A stretch of 64,000 nt of DNA from Cryptomeria japonica (Eukaryota; Streptophyta; Pinopsida; Cupressales; Cupressaceae), in NCBI RefSeq assembly GCF_030272615.1, contig NC_081408.1, forward strand, positions 308,898,450 to 308,962,449, written 5' to 3'. The position numbers were made by a program, and so were the translations under genes. The notes beneath the pieces were generated by a model. That model saw only the letters and a program-made list of their open reading frames with translations, searched no databases and was not told the origin of the DNA. Below are positions 33,249 through 44,935 of this stretch, in pieces. Within the stretch, counting starts at the first letter, position 1; each line of letters opens with the position of its first letter.

Positions 33249-34849
33249 ATGTCAGATAATATTAGCAAAATGAAAAATAAGGAGACAATTTCTAGATTGT
33301 GGTCTAACTTGAAAAGAAAAGGTGATGGAAAATTTTATTGTCCCTACAAAATTTGCAAGGGCTTAAAGACTAGAAGACTTCTAATCAAAACAACTAAGAA
33401 ACATTGTAGGCAACATCGTCACATTGAAGGGGGACATGATTATCATCCATTGGTAAGTTGTTTATTATATTGTTTTAACAATTTATATACATAAAAAATC
33501 ACTTGATGATGAGATCATGATCATGGTTTATTTATATTGATCATTTTTATATAGGTTGAGCACTCTAGGGCACATGATATGAAACAACACAACCCAAAGA
33601 ATATGGTTTTCGAAGTGGAGGAACATGGAGGTATGAATATCGAAGCTAAAGATAATGATCCCGTTGAAGATGACGATCATGCACCAGAAAACACAATTGA
33701 AGATGATGGTACAAATACATTGATCCATGACACATTTAGTATTGGCACAACTGATCATGATGATCAAGATGACCTTGATGTTGTTCATGATTTATCTCTA
33801 CTTGAGAAGGCATATGAGGCCCTTTACGAAGGCTCCCAAACAACTCTTCTCTCCATTGTATTGTTGTTGGTGAACTTGACGGTTACGAATGGTTTATCCA
33901 GCATAACAGTTTCATGTATGTTAAGGTATGCCATATATGTCATTATAGTTAATAAATGGTGAATCGTGTACCATTAATATTCTTTATATTAACAAATTAT
34001 ATTTTTTTCTTTAGATTGATAGGTGAGTTTTTATTACCACCATCAAATATTCTACCTCGCTCATATCGAGAATTATCTACCATTATGAAAGATATTGGAA
34101 TGGAGTATCAAGCAATAGATGCTTGTCCCAATTATCATATTATATATCATAAACAACATGAATTTGGAATAGAATGCCCTGAATGTCATGTCAGTAGATA
34201 TCGAATAGATCAAATAACAAAAAAGGTGCCTCACAAGGTTGTTTGTTATATTCCCATTATTTCACGTATGCAATGATTATTTAGGTGCACTAGCTTGGCA
34301 CAATTTATGGATTACCCTGCACGTAATAGAAGTCGAGATGACATTATTTGAACGCCTGTGGATGGTTCAACATTTATGGACAAAGAGGAAAAGTGGCCAC
34401 ACTTTAAAGAAGAACCTCGTAATCTCAGGCTTTCATTGGCAGTTGACGGTGTCAATCCATTTGGAGAGTTGAGATTTGTTTACTCGATGTGGACTATTTT
34501 TGTTATCAACAATAACATTCCTTCATGGATGTCAATAAAGAGGGAGCACATAATGTTGGCAATGATTGTTCTCGGTGTTTTCTCATTTAATAGTCATCTA
34601 CATTTAATTATAAATATTGTAGTGAAATGGTCATAATAATTATGTAATGTTTTTGTTTATTCAACTAGGTAAGTACCAAGTTAAAGATATGAATGTATAT
34701 ACTAAGCCTCTTATTGGCGATTTGCTGGATTTATGGAATGGTGTCACCATGTATGACATCTCTAGACCAATAGGACAAAGACAATTTCAATTCCATGCAA
34801 TACTTGTATGGACAATACATGATGCCCCATGGCTAACACATTTTTGTGG
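33249..34849 (+). pseudogene. CACTA (En/Spm) transposase TNP2, N-terminal two thirds, four exons
   Basis: Exons 33249-33452, 33555-33925, 34015-34574 and 34679-34849 join in frame across GT-AG introns. Exon 1 has a Cys/His-rich transposase-associated region (YCPYKICKG...HCRQHRHIEGG). Later exons match plant TNP2 (Transposase_21): LLPPSNILPRSYRELSTIM, IACP/DACP, KVPHKV, WPHFKEEPRNLRLSLAVDGV, NPFGELRFVYSMW, SIKREHIMLAMI, then NGVTMYDISRPIGQRQFQFH and AILVWTIHDAPWLTHFCG. Two in-frame TGA codons (34274-34276 and just before TPVDG) replace what is usually Arg. The gene stops after FCG at a GTATGTT that is either a splice donor or the start of a Copia LTR; the rest is missing. Confidence 0.88.
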
Positions 34850-34851
34850 TA

Positions 34852-35074
34852 TGTTATAGTGTTCAAGTTGTGCATAATTATAATTATAAAAAATTACATA
34901 TTTAAGACCTTGTATTTATAAGTAGTCTCATACACATTGTATTAAATCCAGTGTGATCCATCTATTGCATCATTGATGAGAATATAGTTTGTCTTTGTCA
35001 CATATTATTTTTCTCTTTTTCTTGTGCCATAGCTTATAGATCTTGGGTGGCTACCTTCATAGCCAATTATTACA
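34852..35074 (+). repeat. possible short 5' LTR of a Copia element
   Basis: The right end is set by TTATTACA directly before a PBS-like site at 35075. The left end is placed at TGTTATAG, where the CACTA gene breaks off. TATTTATAAGTAG near 34914 could be its TATA region. At 223 bp it is short for an LTR and no second copy was found, so the left end may be wrong. Confidence 0.4.
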
Positions 35075-35086
35075 TGGTATCAAAAC
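35075..35086 (+). other. Copia primer-binding site (degenerate iMet type)
   Basis: TGGTATCAAAAC differs slightly from the TGGTATCAGAGC PBS and directly follows a CA end. A Copia gag lies 850 bp downstream in the same orientation. Confidence 0.65.
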
Positions 35087-35922
35087 CATTAGAGTACCAT
35101 TGGTTTGCAATTTGGGAGAATTTTGGTGCAATTTGGAGTTTTGGATTCATTGTTTTTTGTTGCAGGTCGAAATTGGAGCTTGCTGGGTTAGATCTAAGCC
35201 TACCATTGGATCCAAGAGGTTTGAGAAAGTTATATTTTCTTTTTGTTTCATCCAAATCTGAATTTGAAGGCCAAATCTAGAGCCATTTGAAATTTGCAAG
35301 TGTGGTGATGATTCATGCATTTTAGTTACATAAACAATTTTCAAACAATGATATCGTAGTCATCCAGAGTCCTTTTTTCGAGCATTTATTTTTTTATTTT
35401 GGGTAGAATTTTTTGCTCTTCACAATGGTGTAGTCCTCCAAAATTTGCAAAATCCCTATTTTTACAACTTTTGAGGCTTTGTTTTGGCTCATATGGACTC
35501 CTTTTCAAGTGCAATTTTTTTTTTAAAGTGCATGATTTATCTCTATTTTACAGTGGTGCTATTAGTTTGTAGAACTATGATTAGAAATTTCACTTTTATC
35601 TTTTGGTTTTTTTTGGCCTCTTTTGGCACATATAATGCTTAGATCTCAGTTCAGGTCTTTTGCATAATTGATTTGAGTCTATTATAGCTTATTTCAGGTA
35701 GTTGTAATCATTAAAATAAGAAGCCCACTTTTCCTTGTTTGCAAGTGGCTCATTGTATACGCACTAAGTATAAAGAGCCCAATCATCTCTTTTTTTTTTC
35801 TTTTTTTTTTGGTTGGGGGGGGGGGGGGGGGGGGGGGGTGTGTGTTCTTTGATTGAGTGAATTTGGGGGGTACATTGTTTGGTTGTTCCACTCTTTATCT
35901 TGTCCTCTTTCATTTTGTTGTT
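35087..35922 (+). other. Copia leader with a 24-bp G homopolymer
   Basis: No coding sequence is supported. A T-rich tract is followed by an uninterrupted run of G at 35815-35838. Apparent proline-rich ORFs on the opposite strand come only from this run. Confidence 0.6.
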
Positions 35923-36955
35923 ATGGGTTATCCTAAGTTTCCTCTTTAAACTCCACATAACTATGCTTCTTGGAAAATTGATGCTTGGAGTAAGTTAATG
36001 GAAAAAGGCTTAACTCATTATATTAAAGGAATTGTTGTGGCACCATCTAATCCTAAAGATGATCCTAATGTTCAAATGAAGTGGCTCACTAAAAATATTA
36101 TGGCTCTTGGAACTTTGAGGAAATATGTATCAAAAGATCTCATCTTTCACATTGAAATGTGCAAAACAATTAAAGATTATTGGGACATCTTTGGTAAATT
36201 GTATGGACAAGTTGATGAGATTAGGGTCTATCATCTTAATAATGATCTCAAAATATTGGATCCAAAATTTTTGATACAATCCAAGACTATGTCACTAAAG
36301 CAAATAGACTACGAGCACGACTCAAGGATTGTGCCATTGATAAGAAGGATGCATAGTTGGTCTACAATTTGTTGGGAAAACTTTCATTAGGATATGCAAC
36401 ATTTGTTTCTAGATTCCAAACCCATCACTTGATAATGGGTAGTTTTTTCACTATACCATCATTTAATGCATTCACAAAAATGTTGATGTTAGAGAAATCA
36501 AATTTGATAAGCTTGGGGATTCTCAAGTCTTCAAAGTCCAAAGATTTTGTGGCTAATCAAGGGAATCAAGGAAAGGGTTCCAACAAGAAGAAAAATTAGT
36601 CCAAGCCAAAGTCACAACAAGATGAAGCACAACCATCCTCTTCACAACAAGGAAATTATTCACCTTCTTCAAAGAAGGAAAGTTCAACCAGGAAGGAGAA
36701 ACCAACTTGTTCATATTGCAAGAGAGTTAGTCATGATGAGAATCAATGCCACACTAAGCAAATTGATGAGTTGACAAACATCCTCAAGAATAACAACATT
36801 GATTTGCCATCCACTTACAAGAATAAAGATTAATATCCTTCCACTTTGTCACAATCAAAAGTAAATGGAAAAGCTCTTTGTGTCACTACAAGTCATGATT
36901 CAGGAAGATGGCTTCTACATTCAAGAGCTTCTCATCATATGGTATCTTCACAATC
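35923..36955 (+). pseudogene. Copia gag with knuckle and broken protease start
   Basis: From the ATG at 35923 the frame gives MGYPKFPL, a TAA, then NYASWKIDAWSKLMEKGL, the typical Copia Gag (UBN2/DUF4219-like) N-terminus. A one-base frameshift near 36268 moves to another frame (KANRLRARLKDC, a TAG, VYNLLGKLSLGYATFVSRF). A CX2CX4HX4C knuckle (CSYCKRVSHDENQC) lies near 36712-36753. Near 36907 the protease site reads RWLLHSRASHHM where active elements have DSGASHHM, so the catalytic Asp and Gly are both lost. Stops, a frameshift and active-site loss show a dead copy. No integrase or RT follows. Confidence 0.88.
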
Positions 36956-37149
36956 TATATTCTCTTCATTTGAGCCTTGCAACATGCCACTAATTTTGAT
37001 GGGAATGTTGGAGCTCAAAATTGCACGTTGCTAAACCCTAAAGGTATTCCAAGCCTTATGTTTAGATTCAACACTCAACTCTGGCCAACTGACAAAATTA
37101 TCAATGTGATTGTAAATCCCTACTCTTCAGGCTCTGCTAAACCTAGGCG

Positions 37150-38404
37150 AGTGCACCTTTCAACTAAGCATATTTAATCTTCCTTTAGTTTATCTTTTAT
37201 CTCTATCTTAGAATGGCATGAACTTCTGGAATAGATTAATTTAACTTCAAACCCTGTACTCCTATCTCCTGCTTGCATAAAACTAAAAATAAAATATAAT
37301 TAACTACTTTTCTTGAGATTACAAGTGTATAATTATGACCAATGCCTTCTTCACCTATTGGGCTCAAAGTCTTATGAATTTATTTCCCTATATTGTCCTT
37401 GTTAGATAGTTAAAAACACCATCCACTTTTAATCTTCTCACACTCAGTGATTGAATCTCATTATGACAATTAACATGCAAGCAATTTTAACCTTTCCTAA
37501 AAAGAGGCTAGCACAACAATCAATCTAGGAACAATACTCTCTTCTTTATCACTCCACACAATAATGTAGTAGACTGAAAAAAATAAAATAACCACTATTT
37601 GCAAAAAAGAATTCTAGCAACCTTTGATTTATAAGAATCAAAATAACAAGCTTGAATTAAAAAGAACTCACATCAATCATTTACACCAAATAGGAATGAT
37701 AAGCAGGTTGATATGTATTGCTTCTCATATTGTTCAGTCTTAATTAATATATTACAAAAATCTGGATATCCCCCCTTATCTCCAATCTGTGGTTTTCCTT
37801 TTGTAGACACAAGGGATCCCCTCAAAATGGTTACATCTCTTGGTTTTCAAAATATCACAACTGTTCATTTAACTAATTACCACAAAACTAATTGATTACC
37901 CCAATTAAAGCTACAAGCACATTAACTAATTACTTCATAATGTATTTGCAAACGAATTCTTCCCTTATCATGAAAAATATCTTCATGATGAAAATAAATT
38001 CCTCCATTTTTTTCAAGAGTTGCAACCACATTATTTCCCTACTTCTGGTTTATACTTTCTGCACACATATGCAACAGTTGTGGTGTGTGGAATGCCTTTG
38101 CAAAATTGATAAAGATGAACATTCTTCTAAATGTATTTCATGAATTGCTTTCTTTTTCCACTCATAATGCTTATGTTTTCCATTTCTATTAAACAATGAT
38201 GGCACACCCTCCTTCTTTGAAGCACCCATGAACTTTGAGATCTCTATTTTATCTCCTATTCCCCTTTCTGCAAACACTGTGAATTCTTTTTTATTTTGTC
38301 ACTTGATCAGGAAAAAGATTTAATACTTCTACTGATATTGTATAACCATTTTATCTCCTATAACCTTTATTATTTTGGAGAGAGTCTCCTAATATCACTA
38401 AAAA
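37150..38404. other. unassigned sequence
   Basis: No gene is supported. The part near 38404 is probably the degraded continuation of the minus-strand Copia gag that starts at 38942. The minus-strand frame 38277-38050 has no recognisable motif. Confidence 0.4.
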
Positions 38405-38942
38405 TATCAGGACTTTCCTCAATAACATATTTCTTAGGTTTATAGCTTTTGGGAAATATTGTCATTATCTTCCTTACAAATTCATTTTCTTCTAGTGTTC
38501 CACCAACACCTCTAAGTTCATTCACAATTTCATTCAATCAATGAATATAGCCTTCAATGTTCTCATAATCACACATTCTCACATTCTCAAACTTGTTCTT
38601 TAGATTTGTAATTTTGGTTTTCTTTATATTTTCATCACCTTCAAATAAACTCTTCAACTTTTTCCATATTTTTTTAGCTAACATCGTGCCTGTAACTTTT
38701 ATTTATAACTATTAAATCATTTAAACAAGTGACAATTGCAACTTTAGCCTTTTCATTACTCTCACATGCTTTGATTTCATCTAAAGTTGTAGGACCATTG
38801 TAAGGAGTAGTGCATCCCTTCTTATGATTTCACATATTTCAATTGACATAAAAGTTTCTAAACAATATTCCATCCTTTCTTTCTAATAAGCATTAATTGT
38901 GCCATCAAACTTTGGAGCCTTGTAGGTGAAATCCTGTGCCAT
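38405..38942 (-). pseudogene. Copia gag fragment (second element, minus strand)
   Basis: On the minus strand an ATG at 38942 gives MAQDFTYKAPKFDGT, 44 bp downstream of an iMet-type PBS. Pieces in alternating frames read PTTLDEIKACESNEKAKVAI, then KIWKKLKSLFEGDENIKKTK, ITNLKNKFENVRMCDYENIE and LNEIVNELRGVGGTLEE, NEFVRKIMTIFPKSYKPKKY. This is the UBN2-type Copia Gag in order. Several stops and frameshifts are present. It belongs with the PBS at 38986 and the LTR at 39000-39819. Confidence 0.85.
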
Positions 38943-38985
38943 TCCAGATCTTCCTCAAGTGGTTAAGATTTACAGGAGGAACCTC

Positions 38986-38997
38986 GCTTTGATACCA
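38986..38997 (-). other. Copia primer-binding site, minus strand
   Basis: Read on the minus strand TGGTATCAAAGC, two bases after the LTR end (as in element A). It matches the initiator-Met PBS except at one position. Confidence 0.88.
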
Positions 38998-38999
38998 AT

Positions 39000-39819
39000 T
39001 GTTCAACAAAGAGAGGGGGGATGAATAAATCCAAACCTCAAAATACTTCATTTTTTATCTTTAAACTTGAAACCAAAACTACAATTACAACAATAATAAA
39101 TCATGAAAGCACAATGCACAATAAAAATATGAACACCAGATTTGTCATGGAAAACCCTAAGCAAGGAAAAGCCATAGTGAGAATCAAACTCACATAATGA
39201 ATATAATTTATTATAATGTTGCCTTTGGAACCCACTACTCCTGAAAGGACTTGGAGAAATAAGGTGCACGACCTTAGTGCAAGATAAAAATAACTTGCAA
39301 AACTGAGATACACCGTCTCAAGGAATGATATAAAAAATTGTCAAGAGACTCATTGTCTTCCGATAGAGGAAAGGAATAATTTAATTGAAAATAACAAGAT
39401 CTCCTAAAAAGGAAATTGTCCGTAAACCATTGTGTGAAGCGACCAAGATCATGGAAAACACATCTGACTTCAAACAGTATCTCAAAATACTATCACACTG
39501 AAGATATCATCATCAACTCTCTGCATAGTTGGTTGTTGCACATCTCCAACATCAAATCTACTTGCAAATAATTAATGCTCACTACTTGTCAATTCAAACA
39601 CATCCCATACATCACTCAGACATTTTCACTCCTTTATATACAGGATTAATCATTAAAACCTTTGACTAGGTCGACCATAGATAGAATAAATAATATTACA
39701 TAAATTCAACCACCTAGACCTGAAATATCCATTCTAGTCCACTCCAAGAGATAGAGAGGACCAAAATACATCACAACACATCCTTTCCAAATTATTCCAA
39801 TGAAATGCACATGCTAACA
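39000..39819 (-). repeat. 5' LTR of the minus-strand Copia element
   Basis: On the minus strand the end next to the PBS is CTTTGTTGAACA. In plus sense TGTTCAACAAAGAGAGGGGGG parallels the end of the element A LTR (TGTT...GAGAGG-rich...TGAAT). The start is placed at 39819 (TGTTAGCATGTGC). No second copy was found in the window, so the left part of the element is missing or eroded. Confidence 0.65.
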
Positions 39820-40078
39820 CATGCTAATGACAACAATACTGGAACACTCACTTTTGAACCATCTCCAACATATGGTGACATCAATGGCAACCCAAGATAT
39901 GTTGGCATCAAGGACAACACAAAAAAACAACTCAAGTTTCCAACAATTATCTTCCAGATGGTTCACCAATCCATAGTTTTGGTTTTAGTATGTGCCAAAA
40001 ACAAAATCACAATTGAGATAAAGGTTTGCAGGCCCTTTGGAGAGGTGGTGTTTTATTACTCCCAACTAAGTTGAAAAA

Positions 40079-40618
40079 GTGTTTGGTATTCCTCCACATG
40101 ATTATTATGACAATATGAATGTAGCTTCTAGAGAAGAATATTATAGGAATTATGAAGAACCAATAAAGTATATCAACAACCATTTTCTAGATAGGCCAAG
40201 AAAGGTGTTGAACAAACTATCAAAGACCATCCATAGAAGCATGTTGCGCATGGATTCCAGGGATCAAGTCACTCTCTTAAGGAGAGTGGTAGGACTAGTT
40301 ATATATGCTAGCATGCATGAGAAACTATCAAGAGTTGAAGATGAACCTAAGTTTTATATAACTTCATACTTATTTTATTTGCTTACATCATGTGTCACTT
40401 TCCTAGGCCTAACAAGAAGAGGTTCATTGAGTGATCCAAAGATGATAGACTACAAACATTATCCTCAATTGAATCTTGAAAAGAGTAAGACAAATCACAA
40501 GATAGTTAATTGTGGTCTCACATTTGCACTCATTATAACACTAAAAAATGACTTTGAAAAAAGGTTATCAGTTGATTTAGCCTTAGAAATACAAAGATTT
40601 AATTACTTCATTAATTAG
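40079..40618 (+). CDS. hypothetical ORF, 179 codons, unassigned
   Basis: This is one of the longest uninterrupted frames outside the known elements: ATG at 40079 (MFGIPPHDYYDNMNVASREE) to the TAG at 40616. It is basic overall, with a hydrophobic patch (YLFYLLTSCVTFLGL) in the middle. It has balanced amino-acid use rather than the Ile/Asn/Lys bias of random AT-rich frames, which argues mildly for past coding. The frame just upstream (39805-40074) ends five bases before it in another frame, so the two could be one frameshifted gene. No family is recognised. Confidence 0.35.
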   Translation: MFGIPPHDYYDNMNVASREEYYRNYEEPIKYINNHFLDRPRKVLNKLSKTIHRSMLRMDSRDQVTLLRRVVGLVIYASMHEKLSRVEDEPKFYITSYLFYLLTSCVTFLGLTRRGSLSDPKMIDYKHYPQLNLEKSKTNHKIVNCGLTFALIITLKNDFEKRLSVDLALEIQRFNYFIN

Positions 40619-40619
40619 T

Positions 40620-43600
40620 TGATAGGCTATTTCTATGTGGGGTTCCTCCCCACCGGAAAACTGTCTCACATTAGAAAGTCTTAGATCAAAAATAATTTTG
40701 CAAAAACGGTCTTTTTATCACGTCTGGGAAATCAGTTTGATTTATGTTTAACGATCGGAAGGAAATATAAGTTGATATCAATTAGTGCCAAGAGTATTTA
40801 AAACATGAAAAGTAAAAGTAAGGGCTATCAAAATAAAGTACCACCACCACTCACTACTAAGTAGATGTTGATTTCTTTATCCATTGAATATTAGCTCCAA
40901 ATTTATCTGCATGCAACGAGATTATGGTGGTGTTGTCATGCATGTGAAGGCTCTAATATGCATATGTATGGGAAGCAAAGATTACAGGACAATAACTAAA
41001 AATGATTTTGCTACTAATTACAAAGATATTTGTCATTTCTTTTAAATTAATTTGCATGAGAGTAAAAATATACTTTATGCATGTTTTACTAGCTAAAGTA
41101 CATTTATGGATTTGGATATTAGAGTGTAAAAAATGAGAGGAGTGCAAAGAGGAAATACAACTTCAAAAGAAAAAAACCTTGCTGGAACTAGAAGAAGGTT
41201 TCAAAACTAGGTTAAAATTTTGACTTGCCATTACTTGATGAATTTTTTATGTTTTCGAATGTACATTCTTGCAACACTTAAAAGGAAAGACCCATTAACA
41301 TTTCTTAGATGAGAGAAACATGTTTCTGAAGATAAAGTTTTGATCACAACAATGAAAAACAATTGCATTGCATATACTCTAAATGTTGATAAACTAAATT
41401 CTATCCATTCCTTTAGGTTTGTAGTGTATCTATCTATGCATATATCTTTAATATTAAAATTAAACTCTCCATCTAATAATATGTTCAACATTGATTCTAC
41501 AATTTTATATGTATCACTAAAATTAAACCTTGTTGTGATTATTTCAACAAATCAAAGTTATTTTTAGGATTAGTATATGATGTGCATTTAAATATTTTTC
41601 TTCCAAACATTACTTCATAAAAAAGCTTATAGAAAATTAGGGTTTCATTTTTTAGGGTTAGTATATGATGTGCATTTAAATATTTTCCTTCCAAACAATA
41701 TTTTTTACCGTTTAATAATTATTTTATCAATTTCTTCATAAAAAGCATATGCCAAAAACCCTCTTGCATAAATATCTTTATACCCTTAGAAATTAGTAAG
41801 TATGATTTTTGATATAACTCTTAAATGAATAATTATTGTAGGAGGACACAAAGACTCCCTAATTTGCATAAACTTACATAGAAATTTACAAAGCAAAATC
41901 TTCTAAATTGCAGCATTGTACATGACTTGCTCTCACAAACAACTTGCACATAGAAAGAACACAACACAACATACAATCCAAAGAAAAAAATGTGTCTGTT
42001 TGAATGTAACAAGATCTGTGTAGACAAAATGATTAGATATCAAGTTACCATTTTAGAATTATTAGGAGTATTATTATAACTATTAATATAATATATAATA
42101 TATAATATTAAAAAAATAATATAATATAATTTATTAAAATTATAGTACACATAAATTTTTTATAACATATTTGACTAGTATTATAATATTATTGTTATAA
42201 CATCATTATATTTAATTAATGTATCATTTTATATTATTAATTTTATTTATTATAATATTATGATTGTGATATTATTTTATTATAGTTATAATACACATAA
42301 CATTTAAAATAGTATGTTTTATTATTATATGATCCTATATTATAATTATCTTTATTATATTATCATTATGCTATTATACTATCATTAATATTATCTTATT
42401 ATTATATTTTCTTATATAAAGGCCCCAAAATATAACAGAATAACAAAGAGCATATTAATTTTTGTAGAATAAAAAAAAGAGATCAAAGCTAACCAAAAAT
42501 GGATCTGCTATTACCCTAAACTTGCCTGGACATATACCACATAAGCCCTATCATCTTATATTAGTATTATATTATATTATTTTTATTAATATGTTATCAT
42601 TTTATATCATTATTTTATTATAGTAGAATCTATATTGTCTCATTATTATATTTATACTTATATTTTATATTATTGTAATAAAAAATATTATATTATTAGA
42701 TTGTATATATAATTACATTATTAATATGATTTAACTTATCTTTTATAGTTTTTATGCTTAAACAAAGTAAGACAAATCAATGGAATCCCTATATATTCCA
42801 AAGTCATCGTCATTATGAGGTTGAGCATTTAATTTCTAGATATGGAAGATGATTAACCTCTTTTACCACCGATATAATAAATAATATACAAAATAATGCA
42901 TTTAGCAAGTCAATACCTTTATACCCTTAGAAATTATTAAGTACATCTTTGAGAATGGTATTGTTGGCATCGACAGTCATTACCAAAGTGATTGGTGGCT
43001 ATTTTGTGGGGAAGGTTAATAGATAGTGTGTTTGAAATGATTTTAAGATTTTGACTATGCGATGAATTTAATATCAAAGTTTTGGTCATATTCTATGATC
43101 TATTATGAAGATCATATATTTTTCTAATTCTTAACTTGTTCTTATATTATATTTTTAAATTTTCATTTAATAATATAAATAAATAAATAATTCTATATTA
43201 AAATTATAAAGATAAATAAATTATGTTAATTACTATCGACTTAACCATTGCACCTCATTCAAATGCAAGTCCTAATTTTGAGACATTTACATACATAAAG
43301 ATGGCAGTGTTTAACAAAGAACCATACAAATTGACAAGGTATCCTTCTAATAAATTGATTGTGTTGGAACTATGCTGACAAGTCAAGGAAGCACACAAGC
43401 TAATTGTTTCAAAACATAAGCCTCGTTTCATCTTTCTAATTACAGTAGGGGTACATTCTTGTCTAGATATGAAAAATGCCTTTAAGATTTAATACTCTAT
43501 TTGATTTATTCATTTATTTAATTTTGTATGTTAATTTCATTATGATAGATAGAGGTGATAGAACCAATTTCTGTTAGAGGCGAGAGGAAGGAACGAGAAA

Positions 43601-44068
43601 TGACATCATTGTAAAACTCTCTACAAGTTAGTTTGGGAAAGGCATTGAAAGATATTTTTACTATCCAAAAATGAGAAGAGGATGAGATTGTTTCTGCACA
43701 AGTCCTCAGGAGTGTAGAAGAGAGAGATGAAGGTCATTTCATGGAGTTTGAACAACACAAGTTAGCAGACATACGTTCTCAATAAAGTTACAGCAAAAGG
43801 AACCAGGTACACAAGCATCATATCTACCCAACATAGAAGTGATAACAATATTACATTTTCATTAATTTTTTCATGTCTTTCACAAGTAAATATAGTGATT
43901 TATAAATCTGATTAGATAAGTTGAGTAAAACAATAAGCATGCATAGTATTAGGTAAGATTTACTTGTATCTTTCTTTATGCAAAGATATGCACTAAGGAT
44001 AAGGGTAAACGTATAGAGTTGGGTCCCAATCCCGCAAAAGTCCCTGGGTTGGGAAATGAGCCCGCTAG
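40620..44068. other. unassigned, very AT-rich region
   Basis: No gene is supported. The interval 42050-42760 consists almost only of A and T, with repeated TATTATA, ATAATAT and TTATTATAT strings. TGATGTGCATTTAAATATTTT occurs twice (about 41579 and 41667) in a local duplication of about 50 bp. The right end borders the DNA transposon at 44069. Confidence 0.5.
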
Positions 44069-44356
44069 AAACGGGTGCCCGATTTTTACAAATCGGGCAC
44101 CCGTTTAGCTTCAGGTGCCTGAGCCAAAAAATCGGGCACCCGTTTAGCTTCAGGTGCCTGAGCCAACAAAAAACGGGCATCTGTTTAGCAATGGGTGCCT
44201 GAAGCTAAACGGACACTCGTTTATTTCAAATCGGGCACCTAATTTGAAAAAAAATGGGCATCCATTTTTTAAATGTATTTTTTTTTTAAAACCATTTTCC
44301 CATCATTTTTACTGTTTGGAAAACGGGCAGGCATTTCTGAGGAGCACGGGTACCCA
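44069..44356 (+). repeat. element J left terminal and subterminal array
   Basis: About twelve copies of a 10-12 bp motif (CGGGCACCCG, CGGGTGCCCG, AGGTGCCTGA and decayed forms) occur in both orientations within 290 bp, including a near-exact tandem pair around 44093-44162 (TCGGGCACCCGTTTAGC then TTCAGGTGCCTGAGCC). Each copy is itself palindromic or pairs with its neighbour. Arrays like this are transposase-binding sites in several plant DNA transposons; that role is inferred here. Confidence 0.75.
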
Positions 44357-44569
44357 TTTTTTTCACCTCAGCTGACCCCCTAGACCATTTTTACCTCCTT
44401 CCAGGTATTTAGCTTTATTTTTTATATTCTATTTTCTTTATTTTTATTGTTTTTCATAAAAAAATGTTAATGTATTGTTATTTTTTAATTTTTATGTTTT
44501 AAAGTTTGAAAATCGTCTTTTATTTCATGTTTAAAATAGTTTTCAGTTTTCAAATATTGCAAAAAACAT

Positions 44570-44935
44570 GAATAGTAAAAACTGTAGGAAAAAACAAAAA
44601 ACATGAATAGTATTTAAACCGTAGGAAAAAAACAAAAAACAAAAACAAAAATGTAAACGAATAGTAAACATTAGACACAAAAAATAGACAATAAACCCTT
44701 AACAGAAAAACGAATAAACATTAGACGCAAAAAATAGACAATAAACCCTGAACAGAAAAATGAGCAATAAACATTAGACACAAAAAACAAACAATAAACC
44801 CTGAATAGAAAAACAAACACTAAACCCTAAATAGAAAAAAATGAACAAGTCCCATGAGAAATTTGACTATCTTGGTTGATTAACCCTAAACCCTAAATTA
44901 ACCCTAAACCTTAAACTCTAAACCCTAAGTTAAAT
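44570..44935. repeat. ~50-bp tandem array followed by telomere-like CCCTAAA copies
   Basis: Units beginning AAACATTAGACACAAAAAA start near 44666, 44716 and 44769 and contain AATAAACCCTTAACAG-type sequence. They grade into CCCTAAA repeats at 44822-44935 (for example TTAACCCTAAACCCTAAAT). The CCCTAAA copies match the plant telomere unit but are few and degenerate. They could have arisen from the tandem unit itself rather than from a telomere. Confidence 0.6.

Noticed and set aside
35692-35960. Proline-rich ORFs on the minus strand
   Set aside because: They come from a 24-bp G homopolymer and a T-run; there is no other coding signal, and the run may be a sequencing or assembly artefact.
42050-42760. 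Origin of replication or matrix attachment region in the AT-rich block
   Set aside because: AT-richness alone is not evidence, and no specific motif was seen.
44820-44935. True interstitial telomere tract
   Set aside because: There are few, degenerate CCCTAAA units, and they grade into a neighbouring 50-bp tandem repeat.
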